Assembly (NCBI RefSeq): GCF_010206195.1
Contig: NZ_VIQT01000002.1
Location: 62,001-126,000, forward strand
Reading direction: 5' to 3'
Source: Anaerotruncus colihominis
GTDB lineage: Bacteria; Bacillota; Clostridia; Oscillospirales; Ruminococcaceae
DNA: 64,000 nucleotides
Shown: positions 48,201 to 55,832 of the stretch, piece after piece
How positions within the stretch are numbered: the first letter of the stretch is position 1
Layout: every line of letters begins with the position of its first letter
Program-made: the position numbers and the translations under genes
The notes under the pieces: model-generated
The model's input: only the letters and a program-made list of their open reading frames with translations
Databases searched by the model: none
What the model was told of the DNA's origin: nothing

Positions 48201-51025
48201 CCAGTCTGGATGCTGCCAGAGGGAACCTGGCCGCTTTCAGTTTGTATATACATGGTTTGATACTGGTAATCCGGCACATCCGGCGTTGGAATCGTTTTGG
48301 CGTTCCCGCGATAGCCAGAAACCTGTGTCAGCTTACCCACCGGAAGCAGGTCATCAATCGGATTGCCCAGTTCATCCACATATTTTACATTGACCAGGGC
48401 CTTTGCGCGGTATTTGACTGTTACGGTGCTGGCGCCGCCCAGAGCCAACTTTACCCTGATACTGCTACTATTGCTGCTGGTAATGCTACCGGATGGCGTG
48501 CTGCCCTGGGTCGAGAGCGACGCCGAAACATAATCATACCATTCATGCGTGGGAACAGACACACTGCTGGTGTTTCCTCTGTAGCCATCTACACTGGTCT
48601 TTGCATTTTCAAAATAGATGGGATTGCCCAGTTCATCTTTGTAATCAAAGTTTACCCTGCCTCTGGCTCTGTATTTTAAGATGATTTTACCGCGCTCGCT
48701 GCTGTCCAGCGCAAAATACACCTTGCCGGATTCTTCCCGCAGCGCGGTGGATGTCGCCGTTTTGCTGAGCTTTGCATTGTTTGTCATGTATTCATACCAG
48801 GTAATGGCTGGCGGGGCGAACTCATAGGTTCGGTTGTCCATGCTGTAACAGCTGGTGGTAAATCCCGCTGGAGCAGGGAGGACATTTCCCAATTCATCCT
48901 GAAACTCAATGTCGATCTTCCGGTATGGAATGGTGACTGTTGCTGTGCCATACTTTTTGCACCCCGCCGTACACTGAACGGTGACGCTGACCGTAATGGG
49001 GGAAGTCAGCTTTCTAATAATCTGGCCGTTTTCATGGCTTTGGGAAATCAGCTTCGCATTGCGGCTGTGGAAACGCGCCCTGTCAGCATTGTGTGTTATC
49101 AAAACAGAACCATCACTGCGGGTTTCATAAGATACAGTAAGTCCAAAGTTGGAGTCTGTTGACGAACCAACCTCCGACTTGAAGGGCAGCAAGGTCTTAT
49201 TTTTGGAAAGCTCAAAGCCGCCGAATACAATATCATCGGTTGCGGTGATGTTTACTGTGACTGGCAGCGTAACCTGCTGAAAGTTCAGGGTATACTGGCT
49301 GCCGCTTACCGAAAGTGTTCCCGAAATCCCATTTATGGTGAAATTCCGATTATTTGCTGTCAGGGTTTTTGTTTCATCCCCTACAGACAGCAGGATACCA
49401 TTCAATTTGTTTTTATCCGCCAGGGCCCATTTGACCGTTGCGCTGCCGCTGTCATTTGTCACAATCGTGCCGCCTGTTTGCAGCAGCACGCGGGACGGAT
49501 CATTGACAGCAACAGATACCGTTTGAGAAATATTTGGAGTAATCTCCGCATCCGCAATCAAATGGTTCAGGTGAATGTCATAAACCGGCCGCCCTGTGGG
49601 TCCTTGAGTAAGCTCCAGGCGGTAAGTCTGGCCGCCTACTACAAAGTCGCCGGGTGTCAAGCTGATAGTATTGCTCTCCTCTCCCACCTTTACAGTGAAA
49701 GAGTTAGGGATAACACCCTCTACAAACTGGAAGGAAAGAATAAAGTTGCTTCCGCCGGGGCCTTGTTGCTGTTCCTGGAATTTATCCACGACCAGCAGCT
49801 CCTCCCGCGTGTTCAGCTTTACTGTCACTGTTTCGGGAAGCGCAGACTCACCCAGAATTTCAAGTTCAGTATCCTTTTCAATTCCTGTAAGATGCAGGGT
49901 GTAAATGTCCCCCATCTGCTCCAAAATACAGGGCTGCTCCAGATAGGTAAATTCGCCCGGCTCGGTTACGACGATACTCCCATCTTCGTTAGTGATGCTA
50001 ACTGCTGCGAGCTTGCCATCTGTTTTAATGGACCATGTGGCTGTCACAACGCCATTTTCAAATGTCAGCCCTGTATCCGGGTCTATTTCGATCCATTCGT
50101 TACCGCTGGCATGAACGCGCACCGGCGCTGGTGGATTTTCTGCTTCGCCATAAACAGAGATAGTGATGTCGGAACGGGCACCGTTGATCCGCAGCGTAAA
50201 GCGGGCGCCATCCTGTTCCAATGAACAGTCTTCTTCATCAAAAACAAAAGCGCCGGTTTCCGTCACAATGACTTCTCCAGCGCTTCCCTCAATTTTGACA
50301 GCAGCAAATATTCCTCCTTCTTTCACCTCCCAGGTGGCAATAATGTTGTTCCCGTCTATAACTTCAAGTGAATTTCCTTTTTCAATTTCAATCCACTCAT
50401 TTCCTCCAATTTGAACCTGACACTGGCCTTCGTCCGGGTTGGAACCATCAGTGCCAGGCCCATTGTCGGAACTTGTTCCTGTTTCTTCTTCGGCGCTGCC
50501 CTCTGGAGTAGCTCCTTCATCTGGGGTTTGGGGTGGAATGTCGTCGCCATCCAACTCAGAATCATCGCTTGATCCAGGGGCGCTATTGTCCTCTGGGGTA
50601 CTGCCGGAATCCAAATCGGCGTCTCCATCTGAATCAGGCTTGCTATCCGAGCCAGCATTTTCTTCCTGGCTTGGTGGTTCCTCTGGCAGCGGTTTGCCCT
50701 CTGGGATGTCTGGCTCTAATAGTTCTCCATCTCCTTCCGGTTTATCTGGATTGCTTTCGCCGCCGGTGTCCTCTGGCGTGCTTTCTGAAGCACCATCTGG
50801 GCTGCCTGTATCATTTGGCTGCAGCTCAGAATCTATTACCCCCTCAGAAGGAGGGGGGCTTAGACTTCCAGTATCAGCAGCAATATCATAAACGGCCTCA
50901 CCGCCAGGGCTATCTGCCACTGCATACGCTATCCCTTCAAACTGGGAGAGCAGCATCACTGTCGCCAGCAGTGCAGGGCGGATCTTCACCTTCTTTCTGC
51001 TGTGGTCTTTTCTTTCTGCTTTCAT
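45206..51025 (-). CDS. Giant wall-anchored adhesin with MucBP-like and Cna-B repeats
   Basis: A 1939-residue protein, start ATG at 51025 behind AAAGGAGAATATAAG. In order: a signal peptide (cut near YAVADS), an acidic Pro/Glu/Ser/Asp-rich stalk of about 150 residues, four beta domains (two near-identical starting GNEWIEI), ten MucBP-like repeats (VxVKYVDELGNPI...GYRG...VVYxAKA), a CARDB/DUF11-like domain, two Cna-B/SpaA domains (WYVTGLYPGEYRIWERYAPE; LDWGEYTVEELEAPEGY), and a C-terminal anchor. The sorting motif is IVHTG, then GAGVTYLW, a hydrophobic helix and KRKRDEE. It likely binds mucin or partner cells, helping mating or colonisation. The downstream class B sortase is its probable anchor enzyme. 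Confidence 0.9.
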   Translation of the reverse strand: MKAERKDHSRKKVKIRPALLATVMLLSQFEGIAYAVADSPGGEAVYDIAADTGSLSPPPSEGVIDSELQPNDTGSPDGASESTPEDTGGESNPDKPEGDGELLEPDIPEGKPLPEEPPSQEENAGSDSKPDSDGDADLDSGSTPEDNSAPGSSDDSELDGDDIPPQTPDEGATPEGSAEEETGTSSDNGPGTDGSNPDEGQCQVQIGGNEWIEIEKGNSLEVIDGNNIIATWEVKEGGIFAAVKIEGSAGEVIVTETGAFVFDEEDCSLEQDGARFTLRINGARSDITISVYGEAENPPAPVRVHASGNEWIEIDPDTGLTFENGVVTATWSIKTDGKLAAVSITNEDGSIVVTEPGEFTYLEQPCILEQMGDIYTLHLTGIEKDTELEILGESALPETVTVKLNTREELLVVDKFQEQQQGPGGSNFILSFQFVEGVIPNSFTVKVGEESNTISLTPGDFVVGGQTYRLELTQGPTGRPVYDIHLNHLIADAEITPNISQTVSVAVNDPSRVLLQTGGTIVTNDSGSATVKWALADKNKLNGILLSVGDETKTLTANNRNFTINGISGTLSVSGSQYTLNFQQVTLPVTVNITATDDIVFGGFELSKNKTLLPFKSEVGSSTDSNFGLTVSYETRSDGSVLITHNADRARFHSRNAKLISQSHENGQIIRKLTSPITVSVTVQCTAGCKKYGTATVTIPYRKIDIEFQDELGNVLPAPAGFTTSCYSMDNRTYEFAPPAITWYEYMTNNAKLSKTATSTALREESGKVYFALDSSERGKIILKYRARGRVNFDYKDELGNPIYFENAKTSVDGYRGNTSSVSVPTHEWYDYVSASLSTQGSTPSGSITSSNSSSIRVKLALGGASTVTVKYRAKALVNVKYVDELGNPIDDLLPVGKLTQVSGYRGNAKTIPTPDVPDYQYQTMYIQTESGQVPSGSIQTGSKTLTLGFEDASTLYVVYQPKASVNVRYVDDRGNPIDITGVSGAQTLISGLRGETYAVNTPAMKDYTYEQMYLTTPEGAVFSGVLDANAQRVALNREYASTITVVYRAKASFAVDYVDDLGNNINHLMPQGTPFGYSGHRDDTFTIPLPEISDYEYRSMGILHPETASGPNESAELDSDSHKATMKAGYNSVVQVKYWAKGDVAIRYEDELGNEVPFEGATLTTGGYRGDINTIELPKHPYYDWDTVTLTSTSNIPSGAVTEQNKDHMKVEVLIGDDSTITVRYKAKADVAVKYVDELGNSIDSLMPEGTPFMISGYRGEAFPVQIPDMADYVYESMSISTPEGETVSGILDAEAKSLTMGFENASTVTVVYHAKASVQIRYVDDLGAPIDGLMPADKDTLLSGLRGDSLTVKTPEHADYTFEQMYLTTPEGQIHSGMLDAETHELVLNKEYASTVTLVYRARASFEVHYIDDLDNDIDALVAGDVPFVYAGHRGDIIPIPVPELEDYQYNSMFAVHPDTQSGGNESVSLDTEAQTATMLAGYNSTIYVRYDYRATVYLKYVDMDGNDISSVFDPAIPGYLEGFRNRTTEIPHPDQGPYIFDHFEIETLAGEDPSGYLHGGAFDPTLTFGVREGSTVTAVYRWIDLGIELKEVLYENEPIGDNMLHLAEHANFVWTITNHGTAPAYPEIQFATSEEFIIVNKTGNSTMTDGKMKLDTLLQPGESIEVVTQIQVDTVKTHLIGTVTAVIPAQQEDKSHKFYPDIDLANNEAAGKLEVLNPPIIMKKADSENSDKYLEKCYIEIFDKRNELVWEGWSDESGEWYVTGLYPGEYRIWERYAPEGYARSGRWLPLTVKSDMTAKGTTITNDPVKITIQKVDGEIGKPLAGAQFGLYDETGRLIETAVTDDEGFCSFLQLDWGEYTVEELEAPEGYIASGKIIRFKVDDRYQNGQPYEVRNYPIVHTGAGVTYLWHSPVLGSVGTGAVVLVIVLAKRKRDEE
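46260..48950 (-). repeat. Ten tandem MucBP-like coding repeats
   Basis: About 240-290 bases each, starting at codons for V-x-(V/I)-x-Y-x-D-(E/D)-L-G-N. Adjacent repeats share long stretches, making the gene open to copy-number change by recombination. Confidence 0.8.
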
Positions 51026-51088
51026 CTTATATTCTCCTTTCTGGCTGACCTCCAGAGTAAGATGGCTCATGCTCTAATATCAGGTAAG

Positions 51089-53332
51089 CTAATTTCGCTC
51101 TTCAGCAGTCACAGTTATAGATCCATCTGTGCAGTTGATAGTTTTGATTTTGGAGCCAGATGCCCACTTCGGATGTTTTTCGATAGCTTCCCACTGCTCC
51201 ATCGTTCCTTTAAAGCGAACAGAAGTTAAGTTAATAGAAGCTCTTAAAGAGTATGAACCCAAATATTCTATACTCTTTGGTAATTCAAGCATGCGCCCTT
51301 GAAAACCCGAGAGGCAACCATCTTCCAATCGTAAAACTCCTTCAGCAAATTCTACCCTAGTAAAATTGAATCCACTGTGGGGTAATGCGTTTCCGGGTAT
51401 TACTTTAATGGAATCAAATATAAGATACGCTGCGATTTTTTCATTATTGTAAAAAAGTTTATTACCCAAACCGGTTATAAACTCTCCATTTACACACGAT
51501 GGAATTTCTATTGGCGATTGGGAAATAGAAGTCCCTAAAAGAATACCATCTTTAACTTCCCAGTCTGATGTTTCGGAAATATATGGTCCACAGTATACAG
51601 GTGTTGATCCATCCGAACATACTGCAACGCACCCTAAATTAGCTTCAATCCAGTTCGCTGGCTTTGGTACCTTATTCCATTCTTCACATGTTCCGGTATA
51701 GTTAATTTGTTTGAGTACTGTTCCATCAAATGCCCCTATTCCAATCGTTTTAATGGAGTCAGGCATCGAGACGGTTGAAAGTTTATCGCACATATCAAAG
51801 GCTCCGTCTGAAATAAATTCCAACCCAGAAGGCAACTCAATGTTTTCCAAGGAAGTGCATCTATAGAAAGCATAGCGACCAATACGCAACACCGTATCTG
51901 GAAATGTAACCTTCTTTAAATTTGACTGTCCATAAAATGCACTATCTGAGATTCCTAAAACCTTAAAATCGCCAATTTGTTCTGGTATATTGATTTCAGA
52001 CTTAAATTGAGTATTGGTAAATTTGGAAATGGTAAGACCATCTTTATACGATGTAAAAGTAAATCCCATAGCCTGAGCCTCCTCGACAGTTTGCACCAGA
52101 CCATTAGATGGATTTACCACCTTGACGGTGATTACAATTTTGACCGTAATTGTCACACCGTTTACATCCACCTCTATGGTAAACTCATTGTCCCCGCTCT
52201 GGAGGGGTGTATCGGGAACAGCATCAGGAGTAATAGTCATATCAGTTGTGCTGCCATCAGGATTTACGATTGGAATGGTCACAGTAATATCCCCAGGGGA
52301 AAGAACATCGCCTCCCTCAAAATCCAGGGAAGAATCCACCTCTGCGGAGGGTTCCCGCTCGGTATCCAGCTCACTGACAGCTACATCAAACTCCACCGTC
52401 TGGCCGTTGGACAAGGTTCCGATAATGGTAGCGGTTCCTCGTGCATTACCTGTCACTTCGACGGATGCCTGGCCGGAGGCTGTGGGCTGGGCGCTGGCAA
52501 TAGCGGCGCTGGCTACAGTATCGTCAGTAGACTCTACCGATTCCAGGACAACATCCTCGCCCTGGTTCGACCATTTGAACAGGGCATGATTTTTGGAGGT
52601 CGGCAACATCACCCCATTCTCCCAATCAACTTCAAATTTGCCCTCAGCTTCGGGTGGGTCAATTTCAGCCCCAGAATCGGGGTCGCTGCCATCCGTGGTG
52701 TCAGACCAGTTCAGTGTAAAGCCGATAGTAGCGATTTCCGTCTTGCTTTCTTCAGTATGTTTGGGCAGCCGCATCCGCATATTAAGCGGTAGTTCGCCAT
52801 CCGCCGGAATATTCCAGTTGCCGACGCTCAGTTCAAACTCTCCGGTGGTATTGAGTTCGTCCCCGCGCAGCATAAGGCCAAATTCCTTTGTGTTTGTGGA
52901 CTTCGAGGAGAAATCATCCGAGAAGTCAGCGATTTCCCAGTCGGCGCCGCTCACAACATCTATAGCCGTAACTTCGATTCCTTTGTCTTCCACATGGTTA
53001 ATGATCACAGCGTCTTTGGGAACTGTGATATTGCCTTCCAGGTCCATGATGACCGGAAGTTCAACCGGCACCGTGGCAACCAAAACCGATGGGTCTGTAT
53101 CCCCACCACCAGGGTTCTCGCCCTCGCCGCCGCCAGGATTTTCACCTTCACCGCCACCTGGGCCTTCGCTGCCGCTGTCTACAACTTCAAGGGTCAGCGA
53201 CGAATATCCTGTAGCTTCCAAATCTCCTGTTATCTCATTGCTTTCGGCTGCAAAAGCAGTGACAGGGGATGCTGTTGCAGTAATGAGAGCCAAAGTAAGA
53301 GCCAGCAAACGGATTCTATTTTCTTTATTCAT
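51089..53332 (-). CDS. Secreted BspA-type leucine-rich repeat protein
   Basis: A 747-residue protein with a signal peptide (RIRLLALTLALITATASPV, cut near FAA). Then come a Gly/Glu/Pro linker (GEGENPGGG repeats), a beta domain common in clostridial surface proteins (about 85-215), Ig-like/cadherin-like strands, and LRR_5 (BspA) repeats from about residue 445: AFYGQSNLKKVTFPDTVLRI, then AFYRCTSLENIELPSGLEFI. No cell-wall sorting signal was seen at the C-terminus, so it is free or held by another protein. AATGGAGGATAAAA precedes the start. It lies upstream of the adhesin in the same direction. Confidence 0.85.
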   Translation of the reverse strand: MNKENRIRLLALTLALITATASPVTAFAAESNEITGDLEATGYSSLTLEVVDSGSEGPGGGEGENPGGGEGENPGGGDTDPSVLVATVPVELPVIMDLEGNITVPKDAVIINHVEDKGIEVTAIDVVSGADWEIADFSDDFSSKSTNTKEFGLMLRGDELNTTGEFELSVGNWNIPADGELPLNMRMRLPKHTEESKTEIATIGFTLNWSDTTDGSDPDSGAEIDPPEAEGKFEVDWENGVMLPTSKNHALFKWSNQGEDVVLESVESTDDTVASAAIASAQPTASGQASVEVTGNARGTATIIGTLSNGQTVEFDVAVSELDTEREPSAEVDSSLDFEGGDVLSPGDITVTIPIVNPDGSTTDMTITPDAVPDTPLQSGDNEFTIEVDVNGVTITVKIVITVKVVNPSNGLVQTVEEAQAMGFTFTSYKDGLTISKFTNTQFKSEINIPEQIGDFKVLGISDSAFYGQSNLKKVTFPDTVLRIGRYAFYRCTSLENIELPSGLEFISDGAFDMCDKLSTVSMPDSIKTIGIGAFDGTVLKQINYTGTCEEWNKVPKPANWIEANLGCVAVCSDGSTPVYCGPYISETSDWEVKDGILLGTSISQSPIEIPSCVNGEFITGLGNKLFYNNEKIAAYLIFDSIKVIPGNALPHSGFNFTRVEFAEGVLRLEDGCLSGFQGRMLELPKSIEYLGSYSLRASINLTSVRFKGTMEQWEAIEKHPKWASGSKIKTINCTDGSITVTAEERN

Positions 53333-53446
53333 TTTTATCCTCCATTTATTGTTATATGGTGCTAATTTCGTTAAGCTCAGAGCTTAACTTGTCTTCCTAT
53401 ATGGGTTCAGTTTTTACTTCACATCCTCCTTTCAAATTATCTCTAT

Positions 53447-53776
53447 TTAGTCCTCAATGGTCTTTGTTCCGTTTGTGCATACAAGAACAATATCGGTGTC
53501 ACTCGATACCCATGGAGAGCATTTTTCTATTGCCTCCCATTCTTCAAGAGTTCCCCAGAATATGATCTTTTCAAGCCGAGGATTGTCACAAAAAGCCTGC
53601 AAGCCAATTTGAGTAATACCCTTATGTAAAACAACCGCTTCCAGGGCAAAGTCTCCCGCAAATGCAAGTTCTGGGATTTCTGTAATGGAATCAGGAATAA
53701 CAACTTCACGCATTGCCATTGTTGTAATAAGTGACAGCATGAACGCTAGCAAACGGATTCTGTTTTCCTTGTTCAT
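53447..53776 (-). CDS. Short BspA paralogue (internally deleted copy)
   Basis: A 109-residue protein. The first 20 residues (NKENRIRLLAFMLSLITT) are nearly identical to the signal peptide of the 747-residue protein next door, but they lead directly into two LRR_5-type repeats (REVVIPDSITEIPELAFAG; CDNPRLEKIIFWGTLEEWEA). The final EEWEAIEK...W matches the C-terminal end of the larger protein. This looks like a duplicate that lost its middle. The signal cleavage site is no longer obvious. Confidence 0.75.
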   Translation of the reverse strand: MNKENRIRLLAFMLSLITTMAMREVVIPDSITEIPELAFAGDFALEAVVLHKGITQIGLQAFCDNPRLEKIIFWGTLEEWEAIEKCSPWVSSDTDIVLVCTNGTKTIED

Positions 53777-54300
53777 TCATTTTGTCCCCCATTTATGGTT
53801 ACATTGACACCAATTCTGTTAAGCTCGGCGCCTAATTCGTCCAAAACACAAAAGTATGCGTTGCAATCATGTACGCCTGGGCCAATATCAGCCATTAGCT
53901 TATCGCGTTCGATTTTATATCCTGGCTGAATAATCTCAGATTGGTAAATTACCTTACCATCATGTTCGATCAGGACATAGCAAGGGTAATGGTTTGCTTC
54001 ACTGTTTTGGATTAGCAGCGAAGCATACCCATCCTTATCCAGCGAAACCTCTGTGTTCATAAACACCTGGAACATTCCACGCTCCACCGCATCGTTGACC
54101 ATCTGCATAGCAGTGGTCTTATCCGGCAGGTCGATAACGCCATATTCTACCACTTCCTTGGATATGCCGCAGGAACGCAGCAAAAGAAGAATAATAATCA
54201 CGATAGCAAATATTACGACTATCGCTTTTTCATCCTTTGATAATATGCGCTCCTTTTCCTTTTGCCCCTCTCTCTCGTTCGAAAAATCTTGTTTCTCCAT
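53773..54300 (-). CDS. Membrane-anchored hypothetical protein of the surface cluster
   Basis: A 175-residue protein, start ATG at 54300 behind AAAGGAGATGTTTTG. Charged N-terminal 28 residues, one membrane helix (AIVVIFAIVIIILLLL, about residues 28-44), then an outer domain (VFMNTEVSLDKDGYASLLIQ, NRIGVNVTINGG) with beta character. Its stop overlaps the short BspA paralogue by four bases. No family recognised; possibly a surface-assembly accessory protein. Confidence 0.7.
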   Translation of the reverse strand: MEKQDFSNEREGQKEKERILSKDEKAIVVIFAIVIIILLLLRSCGISKEVVEYGVIDLPDKTTAMQMVNDAVERGMFQVFMNTEVSLDKDGYASLLIQNSEANHYPCYVLIEHDGKVIYQSEIIQPGYKIERDKLMADIGPGVHDCNAYFCVLDELGAELNRIGVNVTINGGQNE

Positions 54301-54455
54301 CAAAACATCTCCTTTCTCTACACAGCTGCTATTGCTTTTCTCCTCCATCAATAGCGGGGGAGAGCGAATGGAGAACACCCCCATTATCTTTTTTGCTTTT
54401 ATCATCGTTTCAAACTCCTTTCTGGCTTTTGAAGTTTAGGATAGGATGCTCAGGC

Positions 54456-55814
54456 TTATCTGGCGCTGTAATTGATATTCCGAATGATTTTGCCCTGTAC
54501 AATGGGATTGCCGTTACGCCGGTTCGGTACAACCTTCACTACCCGCAGCGAAACATGATCTCCAATGTTAGGGATTCTGCGACCCATTAGGCCATTGGTG
54601 ATGTAGACAAAGGCTTGCAGACCATTACTCAGGTTGAGGAAAATAACATCCCTGGAACGGGAAGTGACGCGGCCGCGGCAAATATCTCCTTCCTTCATGG
54701 TTGCTGCTGCATTCTGGAGCCGTTCTTTTTCCTGTTTGTCGTTGCGCATGGAAATGAACATCTTTGTTACATCGCCGTTTTCGTCCCTTTCCAGATCTGT
54801 AATGTAGAGCGACAGGCACATACCATTCGTCAGCACATCATTAGCGTCTGCAATATACTCAGAGCGGATATCCGCCACCCGCAGGCGGCATCTCATACCA
54901 TAGACATCCACAAAGGCGAACGAAGGGTGAACCGACAATACATAGCCCCGCACCTTCCGACCGGCGTAAATGGTGAAATTGCCCTCTCTATCCTTGGCAT
55001 TGAGAATATCTCTGCGGCGGATCTCATTCGCCATCTGCCGGCTGCCGCCGGCAATCCGGTTATCCTTGTCAATATCGGTGATGATATACTCGATGTGGGC
55101 GCCAACCATATTACTGATTGTGGTTGCAAGCCTGGCGGCGTGTTCAGCAGCAGTTTCATCCGCTCTGTCTTCAACAGTAATGTCCATCCGGGAGAAGGGA
55201 ATCAGCACTCGCACATCTTCATACATAACCTCCACCCAGCCTTCTCTGCCGTTCCGACTGGCTTTGACTTCTTCGATATAGCCACCGACAATCTCTCGTG
55301 TGCTTCTCTTTCGAGCCATATCAGCCAGTGTTTCATCAAAGCTCCCATTTCCATCCATGATGGGGCGCCCAAATTCATCCAGCGGAGCTTCCAGGCGCTT
55401 TTTCCGCACCCGTTCCCGGCGTCTGGCCGCGTTCCTCCTCTGGCGCTCGGTTTCACTGATTGTAGCCACTCTCACATCTTGCCCATCAGCCTCCAGTTCC
55501 AACTCTGCGCAGACTTCATCATCATTGGATTCGGGAAGGGAAATTTCAAAAGTATTGTCAGGTGCCAGGGGGATTTCGGCCGCAAGGTCTGTGGCCGCTT
55601 CATCAGAAACACTGTCCTGTTCCACTTCGGTAATTTCCATTACTTCATCATCTACAGCGAAAACACTGTCCATTTCACCGGCAACTGTCCCCAGTTCATC
55701 CATGCTGTCCACTCTGTTCTCATTGTCCATCTCTGTGTCCTCCTTTGTTTCTTCAAACGGCACTGTGTTGATAACTTTCTCTGTCTGTTCAATGTCAGTC
55801 TTTCGTTTTGCCAT
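54456..55814 (-). CDS. S1-domain RNA-binding protein
   Basis: A 452-residue protein. Residues 1-130 are acidic and probably disordered (rich in Glu, Asp, Val), followed by a basic stretch RRNAARRRERVRKKRLEAP, then S1-type OB folds: VGGYIEEVKASRNGREGWVE, KVRGYVLSVHPSFAFVDVYG and GDICRGRVTSRSRDVIFLNL. This resembles a shortened ribosomal protein S1/RpsA. It would bind mRNA or nascent element RNA. It directly precedes nothing of the ribosome but sits next to VirD4, so it may serve expression of transfer genes. Confidence 0.75.
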   Translation of the reverse strand: MAKRKTDIEQTEKVINTVPFEETKEDTEMDNENRVDSMDELGTVAGEMDSVFAVDDEVMEITEVEQDSVSDEAATDLAAEIPLAPDNTFEISLPESNDDEVCAELELEADGQDVRVATISETERQRRNAARRRERVRKKRLEAPLDEFGRPIMDGNGSFDETLADMARKRSTREIVGGYIEEVKASRNGREGWVEVMYEDVRVLIPFSRMDITVEDRADETAAEHAARLATTISNMVGAHIEYIITDIDKDNRIAGGSRQMANEIRRRDILNAKDREGNFTIYAGRKVRGYVLSVHPSFAFVDVYGMRCRLRVADIRSEYIADANDVLTNGMCLSLYITDLERDENGDVTKMFISMRNDKQEKERLQNAAATMKEGDICRGRVTSRSRDVIFLNLSNGLQAFVYITNGLMGRRIPNIGDHVSLRVVKVVPNRRNGNPIVQGKIIRNINYSAR

Positions 55815-55832
55815 GATAAATTCCTCCTGTTG

